Assembly: GCA_050117315.1 (NCBI GenBank)
Contig: JASFMY010000011.1
Span: 1-64,000, forward strand
Direction of reading: 5' to 3'
From: JANQIV01 sp050117315
GTDB lineage: Bacteria; Bacteroidota; Ignavibacteria; Ignavibacteriales; Melioribacteraceae
Length of the DNA stretch: 64,000 nt
Part shown: one piece after another, positions 26,084 to 34,384 of the stretch
How the letters are laid out: the number at the start of each line of letters is the position of its first letter
Position numbering within the stretch: position 1 is the stretch's first letter
Program-made: the position numbers and the translations under genes
The notes under the pieces: generated by a model
Seen by the model: the letters and a program-made list of their open reading frames with translations, nothing else
What the model was told of the DNA's origin: nothing
Database searches by the model: none

Positions 26084-27487
26084 TTGAATAAAGGTGTTGA
26101 AAGAATATTAATTATTACCATGGATTTTATTACCATCAATTTTACATGGGCGTTTTTCTTTTTCTTCAGAATAGAGTCGGGTTTGTTTATGAAATTTACG
26201 GAACCTGAGTTTTTCCTCCCCATGATTGCGGTTTATTTCTATTGGTTAATTGTTTTTACTTTTGTCGGAATGTACAGAACCTGGTTTGCTGCTTCGAGAT
26301 ATGATGAGTTATCTACTTTATTCAAGTCAACCTTTGTTGGAATCTTTGCCCTTTTTTTTGTTATTCTTTACGATGATTATGTGCATAATGTTTCTTCATC
26401 AAACAGGTTTATAATTTTTATCTACTGGGGTATATTACTCGGTTCTGTTGGTTTTGGTCGCTTGTTCGTTAGATCACTCCAAAGGAATTTATTGATTAGA
26501 GGTTTCGGAAGAAAGAACGCACTTATTATCGGATACAATAAGAAAGCCAACAATATTCATAATACAATAAAGAAATATAGAGCATTGGGACTTGATGTTA
26601 CTGCTTACGTAGCTGTAAAAAAAGAAAACGTTGGAAGATCTTTTAACGAGATAAACGTCGTTGATACTTATGAAAATCTCGGAAAAGTTATTGAAGAGAA
26701 ATGCATTCAGGAAATAATTATAGCATTGGAAAAGCATGAAGAAGATGTGATGATGAGTGTTATTGCAGCTACCGATAATCTTAATATAGGAATGAAAATT
26801 GTGCCCGACCTTTATGAAATTATAAGCGGACAAGCAAAGACTAACCAGATATACGGTTTCCCTTTGATAGACATAATGCCGCAGCTAATGCCCGAATGGG
26901 AAAAAAGATTAAAAAGGCTGCTCGATATTTTTGTTTCACTTTTAATTCTTTTAGTTTCATCTCCTGTAATATTAATAACTTCTATAGCAATTAGGCTGGA
27001 TTCGAAAGGACCTGTATTTTATAAACAGGAACGAAGCGGAATGAATGGAAAACCATTTAAGATGGTTAAGTTTAGATCAATGGTTCAGGATGCCGAAAAA
27101 AAATCCGGACCGGTTTGGTCTCAGAAAGATGATCCGAGAATTACAAAGGTCGGCAGGATAATAAGAAAAATTAGGGTTGATGAAATACCCCAGATGTTTA
27201 ATGTGCTTAAAGGCGAAATGAGTCTGGTTGGACCGAGGCCCGAAAGACCTTACTTTGTTGAAAAACTGTCTAAAGAAATCCCTTTATATAAAAGGAGATT
27301 AAAAGTAAGACCCGGTGTTACAGGCTGGGCTCAAGTAAAACATAAATATGATGAAACAATTGAAGACGTAAAAAATAAATTACGTTATGACCTATTTTAT
27401 ATAGAAAATATTTCTCTTAGATTAGACATTCAAATTCTAATGAGAACAGTCTTTGTAGTCTTATTTGGTAAAGGCCACTACAGTTAA
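26084..27487 (+). CDS. Polyprenyl-phosphate sugar phosphotransferase (WbaP/WcaJ type)
   Basis: This encodes 467 residues, TTG start directly after the lhgO stop. Four N-terminal membrane helices are followed by a Rossmann-like domain (NALIIGYNKKANNIHN) and the bacterial sugar transferase domain: KRLLDIFVSLLILLVSSPVI (re-entrant helix region), GPVFYKQERSG, KFRSMVQDAEKKSGP (catalytic Asp-Glu dyad), RVDEIPQMFNVLKGEMSLVG, and PGVTGWAQV. It transfers a sugar-phosphate from a UDP-sugar to undecaprenyl phosphate, the first step of repeat-unit assembly. It is complete, unlike the related C-terminal half of the fusion protein two genes downstream. Confidence 0.9.
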   Translation: MNKGVERILIITMDFITINFTWAFFFFFRIESGLFMKFTEPEFFLPMIAVYFYWLIVFTFVGMYRTWFAASRYDELSTLFKSTFVGIFALFFVILYDDYVHNVSSSNRFIIFIYWGILLGSVGFGRLFVRSLQRNLLIRGFGRKNALIIGYNKKANNIHNTIKKYRALGLDVTAYVAVKKENVGRSFNEINVVDTYENLGKVIEEKCIQEIIIALEKHEEDVMMSVIAATDNLNIGMKIVPDLYEIISGQAKTNQIYGFPLIDIMPQLMPEWEKRLKRLLDIFVSLLILLVSSPVILITSIAIRLDSKGPVFYKQERSGMNGKPFKMVKFRSMVQDAEKKSGPVWSQKDDPRITKVGRIIRKIRVDEIPQMFNVLKGEMSLVGPRPERPYFVEKLSKEIPLYKRRLKVRPGVTGWAQVKHKYDETIEDVKNKLRYDLFYIENISLRLDIQILMRTVFVVLFGKGHYS

Positions 27488-27496
27488 CGGATAAAT

Positions 27497-28216
27497 ATGA
27501 AATCTATAATAATTATACCGACTTACAATGAACTTAATAATATCCAAAAATTAATACCTCACTTACTTGAGCTGTATCCGGAATTTGATATTCTTGTCGT
27601 GGATGATAATTCACCCGACGGTACAGGTCAATTTGTTGAAGAATATTCACGAAAAGATTCCCGTGTTAATATCCTAAAAAGAGAAGGAAAGATGGGATTA
27701 GGCACTGCATACGTTGCAGGTTTTAGGTATATGATTGAAAAACAATATGATTGTGCCTTCCAGATGGACGCCGATTTTTCGCATGATCCCAAAGATATAA
27801 AAAAGTTACATAAAGCAGTTTTGAATGGAAGTGATTTATCCATTGGCAGCAGGTATGTTCAAGGGGTTAATGTGATCAATTGGCCGATGCAAAGATTGTT
27901 GTTAAGTTACCATGCAAATAAATATTCAAGAATTGTTACTGGGTTAAAGATCAATGACTGCACCGGCGGATTTAAATGCTTTAAAAGAAAAGTTTTGGAG
28001 TCAATTGATTTAAATAGCATTACATCCAACGGTTATTCATTCCAGATTGAGATGAACTTTAAAGCGTGGAAAAAAGGATTCAAGCTAACCGAAGTTCCTA
28101 TAATTTTTATGGATAGAGTTGAGGGTACCTCCAAGATGTCGAAGAAAATTGTATGGGAAGCAATATTTATGGTCTGGAAATTAAGGGTAAAAAGCATATT
28201 CGGATTATTAAGTTAA
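27497..28216 (+). CDS. Polyprenol-phosphate mannosyltransferase-like GT2
   Basis: This encodes 239 residues. It has the DPM1-type GT2 pattern: IIIPTYNELNNIQKLI, VVDDNSPDGTGQ, KMGLGTAYVAGF, QMDADFSHDP (DxD motif), and the GGFKCFKRKVLE segment. There are no C-terminal membrane helices, so it is the soluble single-domain form. Members transfer mannose or another hexose to polyprenyl phosphate for use outside the membrane. Nine bases separate it from the sugar phosphotransferase. Confidence 0.87.
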   Translation: MKSIIIIPTYNELNNIQKLIPHLLELYPEFDILVVDDNSPDGTGQFVEEYSRKDSRVNILKREGKMGLGTAYVAGFRYMIEKQYDCAFQMDADFSHDPKDIKKLHKAVLNGSDLSIGSRYVQGVNVINWPMQRLLLSYHANKYSRIVTGLKINDCTGGFKCFKRKVLESIDLNSITSNGYSFQIEMNFKAWKKGFKLTEVPIIFMDRVEGTSKMSKKIVWEAIFMVWKLRVKSIFGLLS

Positions 28217-28223
28217 AACCGGC

Positions 28224-30212
28224 ATGATAGATTTATCAATAGTTATTGTAAATTATAATGTGAAAGAATTCTTACAGAATTTAGTTGAATCTATTAATAA
28301 AGCTTCAAAAAACATCACAACAGAAATAATTGTAGTCGATAATAATTCTGATGACGGCAGCACTGAAATTATTCAAGAAAAATATCCGTTTGTAAATCTC
28401 ATTAAGAATAAAGAGAATGTCGGTTTTGGGAGAGCCAATAACATTGGTTTAAAGATATCCCGCGGTAAATATATTCTAATGATTAATCCCGATACTATTG
28501 TTAGGGAAGATACATTTGATAAAATGATTGATTTCTTTGAAGCCAATAAAGATGTGGGGTTGGCCGGCTGTAAAGTACTCAATCCCGATGGAACGCTTCA
28601 ACTTGCCTGCAGGCGCGGGTTTCCCGGTGTATGGACTTCCTTTACAAAAGTAACCGGCTTGAGTACCCTTTTCCCCAAAAGCAATTTTTTTGCAAAATAT
28701 AACCTTACCTATCTCGATGAAAATCAAAGCTACGAGGTGGATGCCATATCAGGCGCATTTATGTTTATGCGTTCGGAAGTTTACGAATCGGTTGACGGAT
28801 TTGATCCGCAATTTTTTATGTATGGCGAAGACCTTGATTTATGTTATAGAGTGCAAAAGGCAGGTTATAAAGTTTATTATGTTCATTCAACAGAGATAAT
28901 ACACTACAAAGGCGAGAGCACAAAAAGAAGTAGCATTGATGAGACAAAAATTTTTTATGATGCAATGAATCTTTTTGTAAAGAAACATTTTTCAACTTAC
29001 TATTTAGTTGAATTCATTTTAAGGTTTGCAATTGTAGTAAGAAAGTTAATTACATTTTTGAATGTTTATAAAATCATAATAGGCTCAATACTATTAGACT
29101 TTACTTTATTTGTAGTAGCCGTTCTCATCGCAGAGAACATTTATCTAGTCTCTAATTACCATGGTTTCCCAGAATCCGTAAAACCTATGATCTATTTATT
29201 TCCGGCTGTGATTCAAGTTATTATCTCAGGTTTAAGCGGTGCTTATAGTAAAAATACAATTGCAAGTTTGAAATCAATCGGAGGCTTACTCTTTGGTTTC
29301 CTTTTTATAACTTCATTAACATTTTTCTTTAAACAATTTGCTTTCAGCAGGGCGGTAATATTAATTGCATATTTCCTAGCTTTGATTTTTTATTCTGCTT
29401 GGCGGATTATAATTAAATTTTTCTTCAAGGTAGGAATAGCAATTGGAAAGAGAAATGAAAGAACATTAATAGTGGGAACAAGCAAAGCCTCAATAGATTT
29501 GGCTGATAAAATAAAAAACAGTATAGAGGAAATAAGTAATGTTGTGGGATTAATTACAAAATCAAAAAAAGAAATTAACAAAAGTTACAACGGTTATAGA
29601 GTCATAGGAAGTTATGACATCATTGGAAAAGTAATAGATGAAGAAAAGATTGATAAACTTATATTATCATCTACAGATTTGAGTTTTAATGAAATTTTTA
29701 CAATTGTTGCCCAATGCCAGGGGAAAAATATAGAATTGAAAGTGGCGGGTAGTAATCAAGAATTTTTAGTGAGCAAATCGGCTGTAACTATGCTTGATGA
29801 TATTCCGCTGGTTGATATAAATTATAATATTTCTTCTGCATCTTACATGTTTTCTAAATTAATTTTGGATTACTTAATAGCAATTCCGTCAATTATTTTT
29901 ATTTTCCCTTTCGTAATTTTATTTTATAAAATTACCGGGAAGTCATCGGATTTTATTAACTTAATTATGCAATTACCGGAAGTTCTTTTAAGGAAGAAAA
30001 GTTTAGTAGGCCCTAAAACTGGAAATAAATCGCTAAACTTATATTTGGGAAAGCCGGGCTTAACAGGACTGTGGTATATTGAAAAATATGATAACCGTCA
30101 TAAAGACCTTAGTAAGCTTGATATTTATTATGCTAAAAATTCCAATGTATGGCTTGACCTTGAAATCATTGGTGAAACACTCTCAAAAATGTTAATCAAC
30201 AAGGAGAAATGA
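28224..30212 (+). CDS. GT2 fused to a catalytically degenerate sugar-phosphotransferase module
   Basis: This encodes 662 residues. Residues 1-260 form a GT2 domain (LSIVIVNYNVKEFLQ, ENVGFGRANN, MINPDTIV, FFMYGEDLDLCYRV). Residues about 280-410 contain four or five membrane helices, and then a Rossmann-like part (RTLIVGTSKASIDLADK). The end keeps the SLVGPKTG and PGLTGLWY landmarks of WbaP-type enzymes. However, the roughly 80 residues holding GPVFY, KFRSM and the Asp-Glu dyad are replaced by a short linker, so it should be inactive as a phosphotransferase. It may anchor the GT2 at the lipid-linked sugar or partner the intact enzyme at 26084. The stop overlaps the start region of accA. Confidence 0.8.
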   Translation: MIDLSIVIVNYNVKEFLQNLVESINKASKNITTEIIVVDNNSDDGSTEIIQEKYPFVNLIKNKENVGFGRANNIGLKISRGKYILMINPDTIVREDTFDKMIDFFEANKDVGLAGCKVLNPDGTLQLACRRGFPGVWTSFTKVTGLSTLFPKSNFFAKYNLTYLDENQSYEVDAISGAFMFMRSEVYESVDGFDPQFFMYGEDLDLCYRVQKAGYKVYYVHSTEIIHYKGESTKRSSIDETKIFYDAMNLFVKKHFSTYYLVEFILRFAIVVRKLITFLNVYKIIIGSILLDFTLFVVAVLIAENIYLVSNYHGFPESVKPMIYLFPAVIQVIISGLSGAYSKNTIASLKSIGGLLFGFLFITSLTFFFKQFAFSRAVILIAYFLALIFYSAWRIIIKFFFKVGIAIGKRNERTLIVGTSKASIDLADKIKNSIEEISNVVGLITKSKKEINKSYNGYRVIGSYDIIGKVIDEEKIDKLILSSTDLSFNEIFTIVAQCQGKNIELKVAGSNQEFLVSKSAVTMLDDIPLVDINYNISSASYMFSKLILDYLIAIPSIIFIFPFVILFYKITGKSSDFINLIMQLPEVLLRKKSLVGPKTGNKSLNLYLGKPGLTGLWYIEKYDNRHKDLSKLDIYYAKNSNVWLDLEIIGETLSKMLINKEK

Positions 30213-31162
30213 TGAGTAGGAGCGTTCTGGAATTTGAAAAACCTATACTTGAGCTCGAAAAGAAAATTGAGGAAATGAGGAAATATGAAGACAACCTTGA
30301 TATAAAAGAAGAAATAAGAAAATTGGAACAAAAAGTGATTCAACTTAAGCAAAGTGTTTATGATAATCTAACACGCTGGCAAAGGGTTCAACTTGCAAGA
30401 CACCCAGAAAGACCATATACTTTAGATTACATTTACAGCATGACCGATGATTTTCTTGAATTGCACGGCGACAGGTTACTTAAAGACGACAAAGCTATTG
30501 TAGGCGGTTTTGCGAAATTGGAAAATCATAAAGTGATGATCATTGGCCAGCAGAAAGGGAGAGACACAAAATCCAACCTATATAGAAATTTCGGAATGGC
30601 TAATCCTGAAGGGTACAGGAAAGCCCTACGCTTAATGAAACTAGCAGAAAAATTTAATAAACCTATTATCACATTAATCGATACTCCGGGAGCCTACCCC
30701 GGTTTGGAAGCCGAACAGAGAGGGCAGGCGGAATCAATTGCGAGAAATCTTTTTGAAATGAGCAGACTCAGAGTTCCAATTATCATTGTTATTATAGGAG
30801 AGGGCGCAAGCGGTGGAGCTTTGGGTATAGGAGTCGGTGATAGAATCCTAATGCTGCAGAATACTTGGTATTCGGTCATAAGTCCCGAATCCTGTTCAAG
30901 CATTTTATGGAGAAGCTGGGATTATAAGGAACAAGCTGCCGAAGCCTTGAAACTTACTGCTGAAGATTTGCTCGAACAGAAAATTATAGATAGAATTGTT
31001 CCTGAACCTTTGGGCGGCGCTCATAAAAATCCGGATTATATGTCGCAAACATTAAAGTCAATTTTGATTGAAGAAATTGAAAATCTTATAAAAATAAAAC
31101 CGGACAAACTAATACAACTAAGACTGGAAAAATTTGGAAGTATGGGAGTTTATGAAGAATAA
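30212..31162 (+). CDS. accA: Acetyl-CoA carboxylase carboxyltransferase, alpha subunit
   Basis: This encodes 316 residues. Of two adjacent ATGs (30209 and 30212) the second is chosen because AAGGAG at 30201-30206 is five bases away. Family marks are LARHPERPYTLDYI, GGFAKLENHKVMIIGQQKGR, NFGMANPEGYRKALRLM, DTPGAYPGLEAEQRGQ, and GEGASGGALGIGVGDRI. The protein joins AccD to transfer CO2 from carboxybiotin to acetyl-CoA in fatty-acid synthesis. AccB, C and D are not in the window. It is coupled to the polysaccharide fusion gene upstream and the thioesterase downstream. Confidence 0.95.
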   Translation: MSRSVLEFEKPILELEKKIEEMRKYEDNLDIKEEIRKLEQKVIQLKQSVYDNLTRWQRVQLARHPERPYTLDYIYSMTDDFLELHGDRLLKDDKAIVGGFAKLENHKVMIIGQQKGRDTKSNLYRNFGMANPEGYRKALRLMKLAEKFNKPIITLIDTPGAYPGLEAEQRGQAESIARNLFEMSRLRVPIIIVIIGEGASGGALGIGVGDRILMLQNTWYSVISPESCSSILWRSWDYKEQAAEALKLTAEDLLEQKIIDRIVPEPLGGAHKNPDYMSQTLKSILIEEIENLIKIKPDKLIQLRLEKFGSMGVYEE

Positions 31163-31581
31163 TGATTAAACATACAACAGTTGTAAGAGTTAGATATGCT
31201 GATACTGATAAAATGCAGTTTGTTTATAACGGTAAATATTTAGAGTACTTTGAAGTTGGAAGAACTGAATTATTAAGACACTACGGCTTAGCCTACAACG
31301 AAATTGAAAAACAAGGTTATCAACTTCCTCTTACGGAAGCAAATATAAAATACAAAAAACCCGCTGTTTATGATGACCTTCTGGCGATAGATGCTGCGGT
31401 TAGTGAATTATATACACCCAAAGTTCATATTGATTATAGAATATTTAACAAAGAGTCGGGTGAGTTATTAGTAGAAGGATTTACAGATCATTTTTTTATT
31501 AAAACGGAAACTAAAAAAGCCTGTCGTCCTCCAAAAATTTATATTGAAACTTTAGAACCTTTTTTTAACCGAAAAAAATAA
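31162..31581 (+). CDS. Acyl-CoA thioesterase, YbgC/4HBT hotdog family
   Basis: This encodes 139 residues; the ATG shares its A with the accA stop (TAATG). The hotdog-fold motif VRVRYADTDKMQFVYNGKYLEYFEVGR is seen, with the catalytic Asp of the Y-A-D-T-D type and the long helix that follows (TELLRHYGL). Members hydrolyse acyl-CoAs or acyl-carrier thioesters. Next to accA, a lipid role is likely, but the substrate is not evident. Confidence 0.87.
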   Translation: MIKHTTVVRVRYADTDKMQFVYNGKYLEYFEVGRTELLRHYGLAYNEIEKQGYQLPLTEANIKYKKPAVYDDLLAIDAAVSELYTPKVHIDYRIFNKESGELLVEGFTDHFFIKTETKKACRPPKIYIETLEPFFNRKK

Positions 31582-31607
31582 CTAAAGTTCTTAGGTGAAA
31601 ATTGACA

Positions 31608-32285
31608 ATGTCTTATGTTAACAATTATTCAATTACATCTGTTATTGTTCATTATAAAACATATGAGTTGACCCATAGAGCAATTTGGTCGCTTCATAGT
31701 TTGTATGATGGTTTGGAAATAATAGTTGTAGAAAATAATTCTAATGACGGTTCGAGAGAAAAACTCCAAAACCTGCAGAAACATGTTCCTAATTTAAAGC
31801 TTCTTCTATCAGAGAAAAATTTGCATCATGGTCCCGGACTAAATAAAGCTATTCATTCATGTAACAGCGAATGGATATTAACCTTTGATTCAGACTGCAT
31901 AGCGTTTAGAAAAGGTTTTATTGAAGAGATGATCAGTAAAATTGATAACAAAACTTATGCGGTAGGCGAAATGATATATTTAGATGAAGATGGATTTATG
32001 TCTGAGGAGACAAAGAAAAATTATAAATACATTCATCCTTACTGTGCATTATTTAGAAAAGAAAAATATTTATCCTTGCCGCCTTTTAAGAAGCATGGTT
32101 CACCTTGTCTTGAAAACGAAATAGAAGCTGTCAAAAAGGGTTTTGAGTTAAAGCACTTTCCCGCTTATGATTATGTTTATCACCAATGGAGAGGCACAGC
32201 CGGCAAACATGGTTACCAGCTTGGTATAAAAAGTAAACTGCAGTTCCTAAAGTGGAAAGCAAAAAAAATTATTAATAATAATTAA
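31608..32285 (+). CDS. Glycosyltransferase family 2
   Basis: This encodes 225 residues from the ATG at 31608; an in-frame TTG at 31602 is also possible. The GT2 signature is VIVHYKTYELTHRAIWSL, VVENNSNDGSRE, HHGPGLNKAIHSC, and TFDSDCIAF (DxD). The domain is short and lacks membrane helices. It sits between a thioesterase and a second flippase, so the polysaccharide locus resumes here after the accA interruption. Specificity is unknown. Confidence 0.83.
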   Translation: MSYVNNYSITSVIVHYKTYELTHRAIWSLHSLYDGLEIIVVENNSNDGSREKLQNLQKHVPNLKLLLSEKNLHHGPGLNKAIHSCNSEWILTFDSDCIAFRKGFIEEMISKIDNKTYAVGEMIYLDEDGFMSEETKKNYKYIHPYCALFRKEKYLSLPPFKKHGSPCLENEIEAVKKGFELKHFPAYDYVYHQWRGTAGKHGYQLGIKSKLQFLKWKAKKIINNN

Positions 32286-32319
32286 TCATTTAATAGGCTT
32301 GCTGTTTAAAGTAATATAG

Positions 32320-33780
32320 ATGTTTGAAAAACTAAAACAATTATCAAAAGAAACTGCTATTTATGGTACAAGTACCATAATCGGCAGGTTTTTAAATTTT
32401 TTACTTGTTCCGTTTTATACAAATGTGTTCTCTACTGATTTATTTGGAGTGTACACATACCTTTATGCCATCATAGCATTTATGAATATAGCATACATAT
32501 ATGGGATGGATGCAGCATTTATGAAGTATTTTTCTCTTGCAGAAAACAACATTCAGAAAAAACAAAATTTTTCCGTTCCTTTTATAACTGTTTTTTTTAC
32601 AAGCATAATTTTTTCGTTATTCTTTGTACTTTTTTATAAAGACGTCGGCAGTGTAATAAATCTTCAAAAAGAATTTTCTTACTTGATAATTTATTTGGCA
32701 ACTGTTTTAGCAATTGACACCTTATCTCTACTTCCGTTCGCTTTGCTAAGAATGCAGAATAGACCGATAAAATTTGCTGTTATAAAATTTATAAATATAG
32801 TTGTAAATCTTGCTTTGAATTTTATTTTAATTCTAAAATATGATTTCGGGATTGAAGCAATATTTATAAGTAATTTGGCGGCATCATCCTTAACATTCGT
32901 TCTGCTGCTTCCTGATATATTTTCGAACCTTACAATAAAATTTTCTCAAGAAATATTGATAAGAATGGTAAAATTCGGGTTGCCGTATATGCCGGGTTCT
33001 TTAGCAGCTATGATGGTGCAGATGATTAGTGTGCCTATACTCCGTGAATTAACTGATGACTCTACACTTGGAATTTTTAGAGCAAATTATAAGCTTGGTA
33101 TTTTTATGATGCTTTTTGCATCAATGTTTCAATATGCATGGCAGCCGTTTTTTTTGAACAATGCAAAAGAAGAAAATGCAAAGGAGATTTTCTCAAAAGT
33201 GCTAACTTTGTTTGTTTTGACGGGAAGTTCATTTTGGGTAATCCTCTCGTTATTTATTGACGACATAGCAAGCTTTGAATTCTTAAATGGGGTATCTATT
33301 ATCGGGAAGGATTTTCTGGGTGGCATTCATATTGTCCCGATAATTTTGTTCAGTCATTTACTTTACGGAATGTACATTAATTTCCAGGCTGGAATATACA
33401 TTGAAGAGAAAACAAAATACTTCCCGTTAATTACGGGAATAGGTGCTATAACTAATATATCCTTAAATTTTATTTTAATACCTATTTATGGAATATACGG
33501 TGCGGCATTAACTTCTTTAATTAGTTATTTTGTTATGGCGTTAGGTTTATTTATTACTGCACAAAAGTTTTATCCTATTAAATATGAATACGGAAAAATT
33601 GCTAAGATATTAGTCACTTGTTTAACAATAGGCACCATATATTATGCTTTGCTTTTTAACGGAAGTCTGTTGATGATATACAAATTATTATTATTACTCG
33701 GTTTTGTTTCGTCGCTGTTTGTTTTTAATGTGATTAAAATAAGTGAAATAAAAAATTTATTTGTTTTGCTAAAAAAATAA
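32320..33780 (+). CDS. Oligosaccharide flippase, MOP superfamily
   Basis: This encodes 486 residues, with about 12-14 membrane helices. The start KLKQLSKETAIYGTSTIIGR and the segment FYTNVFSTDLFGVYTYLYAI are typical of Wzx-like polysaccharide transporters. It differs clearly from the WzxC-like protein at 12011, so two lipid-linked products may be exported. Before it lie only 34 bases, with no clear signal. Confidence 0.83.
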   Translation: MFEKLKQLSKETAIYGTSTIIGRFLNFLLVPFYTNVFSTDLFGVYTYLYAIIAFMNIAYIYGMDAAFMKYFSLAENNIQKKQNFSVPFITVFFTSIIFSLFFVLFYKDVGSVINLQKEFSYLIIYLATVLAIDTLSLLPFALLRMQNRPIKFAVIKFINIVVNLALNFILILKYDFGIEAIFISNLAASSLTFVLLLPDIFSNLTIKFSQEILIRMVKFGLPYMPGSLAAMMVQMISVPILRELTDDSTLGIFRANYKLGIFMMLFASMFQYAWQPFFLNNAKEENAKEIFSKVLTLFVLTGSSFWVILSLFIDDIASFEFLNGVSIIGKDFLGGIHIVPIILFSHLLYGMYINFQAGIYIEEKTKYFPLITGIGAITNISLNFILIPIYGIYGAALTSLISYFVMALGLFITAQKFYPIKYEYGKIAKILVTCLTIGTIYYALLFNGSLLMIYKLLLLLGFVSSLFVFNVIKISEIKNLFVLLKK

Positions 33781-33804
33781 TTATTCAACTATTACGGTTT
33801 AACA

Positions 33805-34260
33805 ATGGAAAAAATTGATTTAAAAATAAAAAGAATTTCTGAAGAGTTTACAGATATCCCCTTACCGGCATACCAAACTGAAGGTAGTTCGGGCATGGAT
33901 GTTAGAGCTGCTGTAAACGAAAAAATAATTTTAGAAAAAGGAAAAGTTAAATTAATCCCTACAAATCTTGTTGTTGAAATTCCTTTTAGTTATGAGATTG
34001 AGGTTAGGCCAAGAAGCGGACTGGCTGCCAAACATGGAATCGGTGTTATGAATTCACCGGGAACAATTGACAGTGACTATAGGGGAGAAGTTAAAATTAT
34101 ACTTTTTAATTTCGGCGAAAAAGATTTCGAAATAAATCGCGGCGATAGAATTGCGCAGCTAATTTTGTCAAAAGTTTATAAAGCAAATTTAACGGAAGTA
34201 AATGAGTTATCGGATAGCAACCGTGGCGAAGGCGGTTTTGGGCATACGGGGAAAACATGA
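33805..34260 (+). CDS. dut: dUTP diphosphatase
   Basis: This encodes 151 residues, the usual length for the trimeric enzyme. All five dUTPase motifs are readable: GSSGMDVRA, RPRSGLAAKHGIGV, GTIDSDYRGE, RGDRIAQL, and the C-terminal RGEGGFGHTGK that closes over the site. It hydrolyses dUTP to dUMP, keeping uracil out of DNA and feeding dTMP synthesis. It bridges the polysaccharide locus and dnaE. Confidence 0.95.
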   Translation: MEKIDLKIKRISEEFTDIPLPAYQTEGSSGMDVRAAVNEKIILEKGKVKLIPTNLVVEIPFSYEIEVRPRSGLAAKHGIGVMNSPGTIDSDYRGEVKIILFNFGEKDFEINRGDRIAQLILSKVYKANLTEVNELSDSNRGEGGFGHTGKT

Positions 34261-34269
34261 TTGGAAGAC

Positions 34270-34335
34270 AGGGAGAAAGGAAGAATAGGAGAATTTATGC
34301 TCCCCCTCTCCTCTTCACCCTTTCTCTATTTTCAA
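34270..34335. repeat. Imperfect inverted repeat, REP-like
   Basis: The strand switches from purine-rich (GGGAGAAAGGAAGAATAGGA) to pyrimidine-rich (CCCCTCTCCTCTTCACCCTT), forming an imperfect palindrome about 25 bases per arm between dut and dnaE. There is no clean T-run. Its composition recalls the palindrome at 6251-6300. It may be a dispersed repeat or a weak terminator for dut. Confidence 0.4.
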
Positions 34336-34384
34336 AGAATCACAGTATTTATTAAAAATAAAAAAGGAAAGCAGGTTCAAAACC

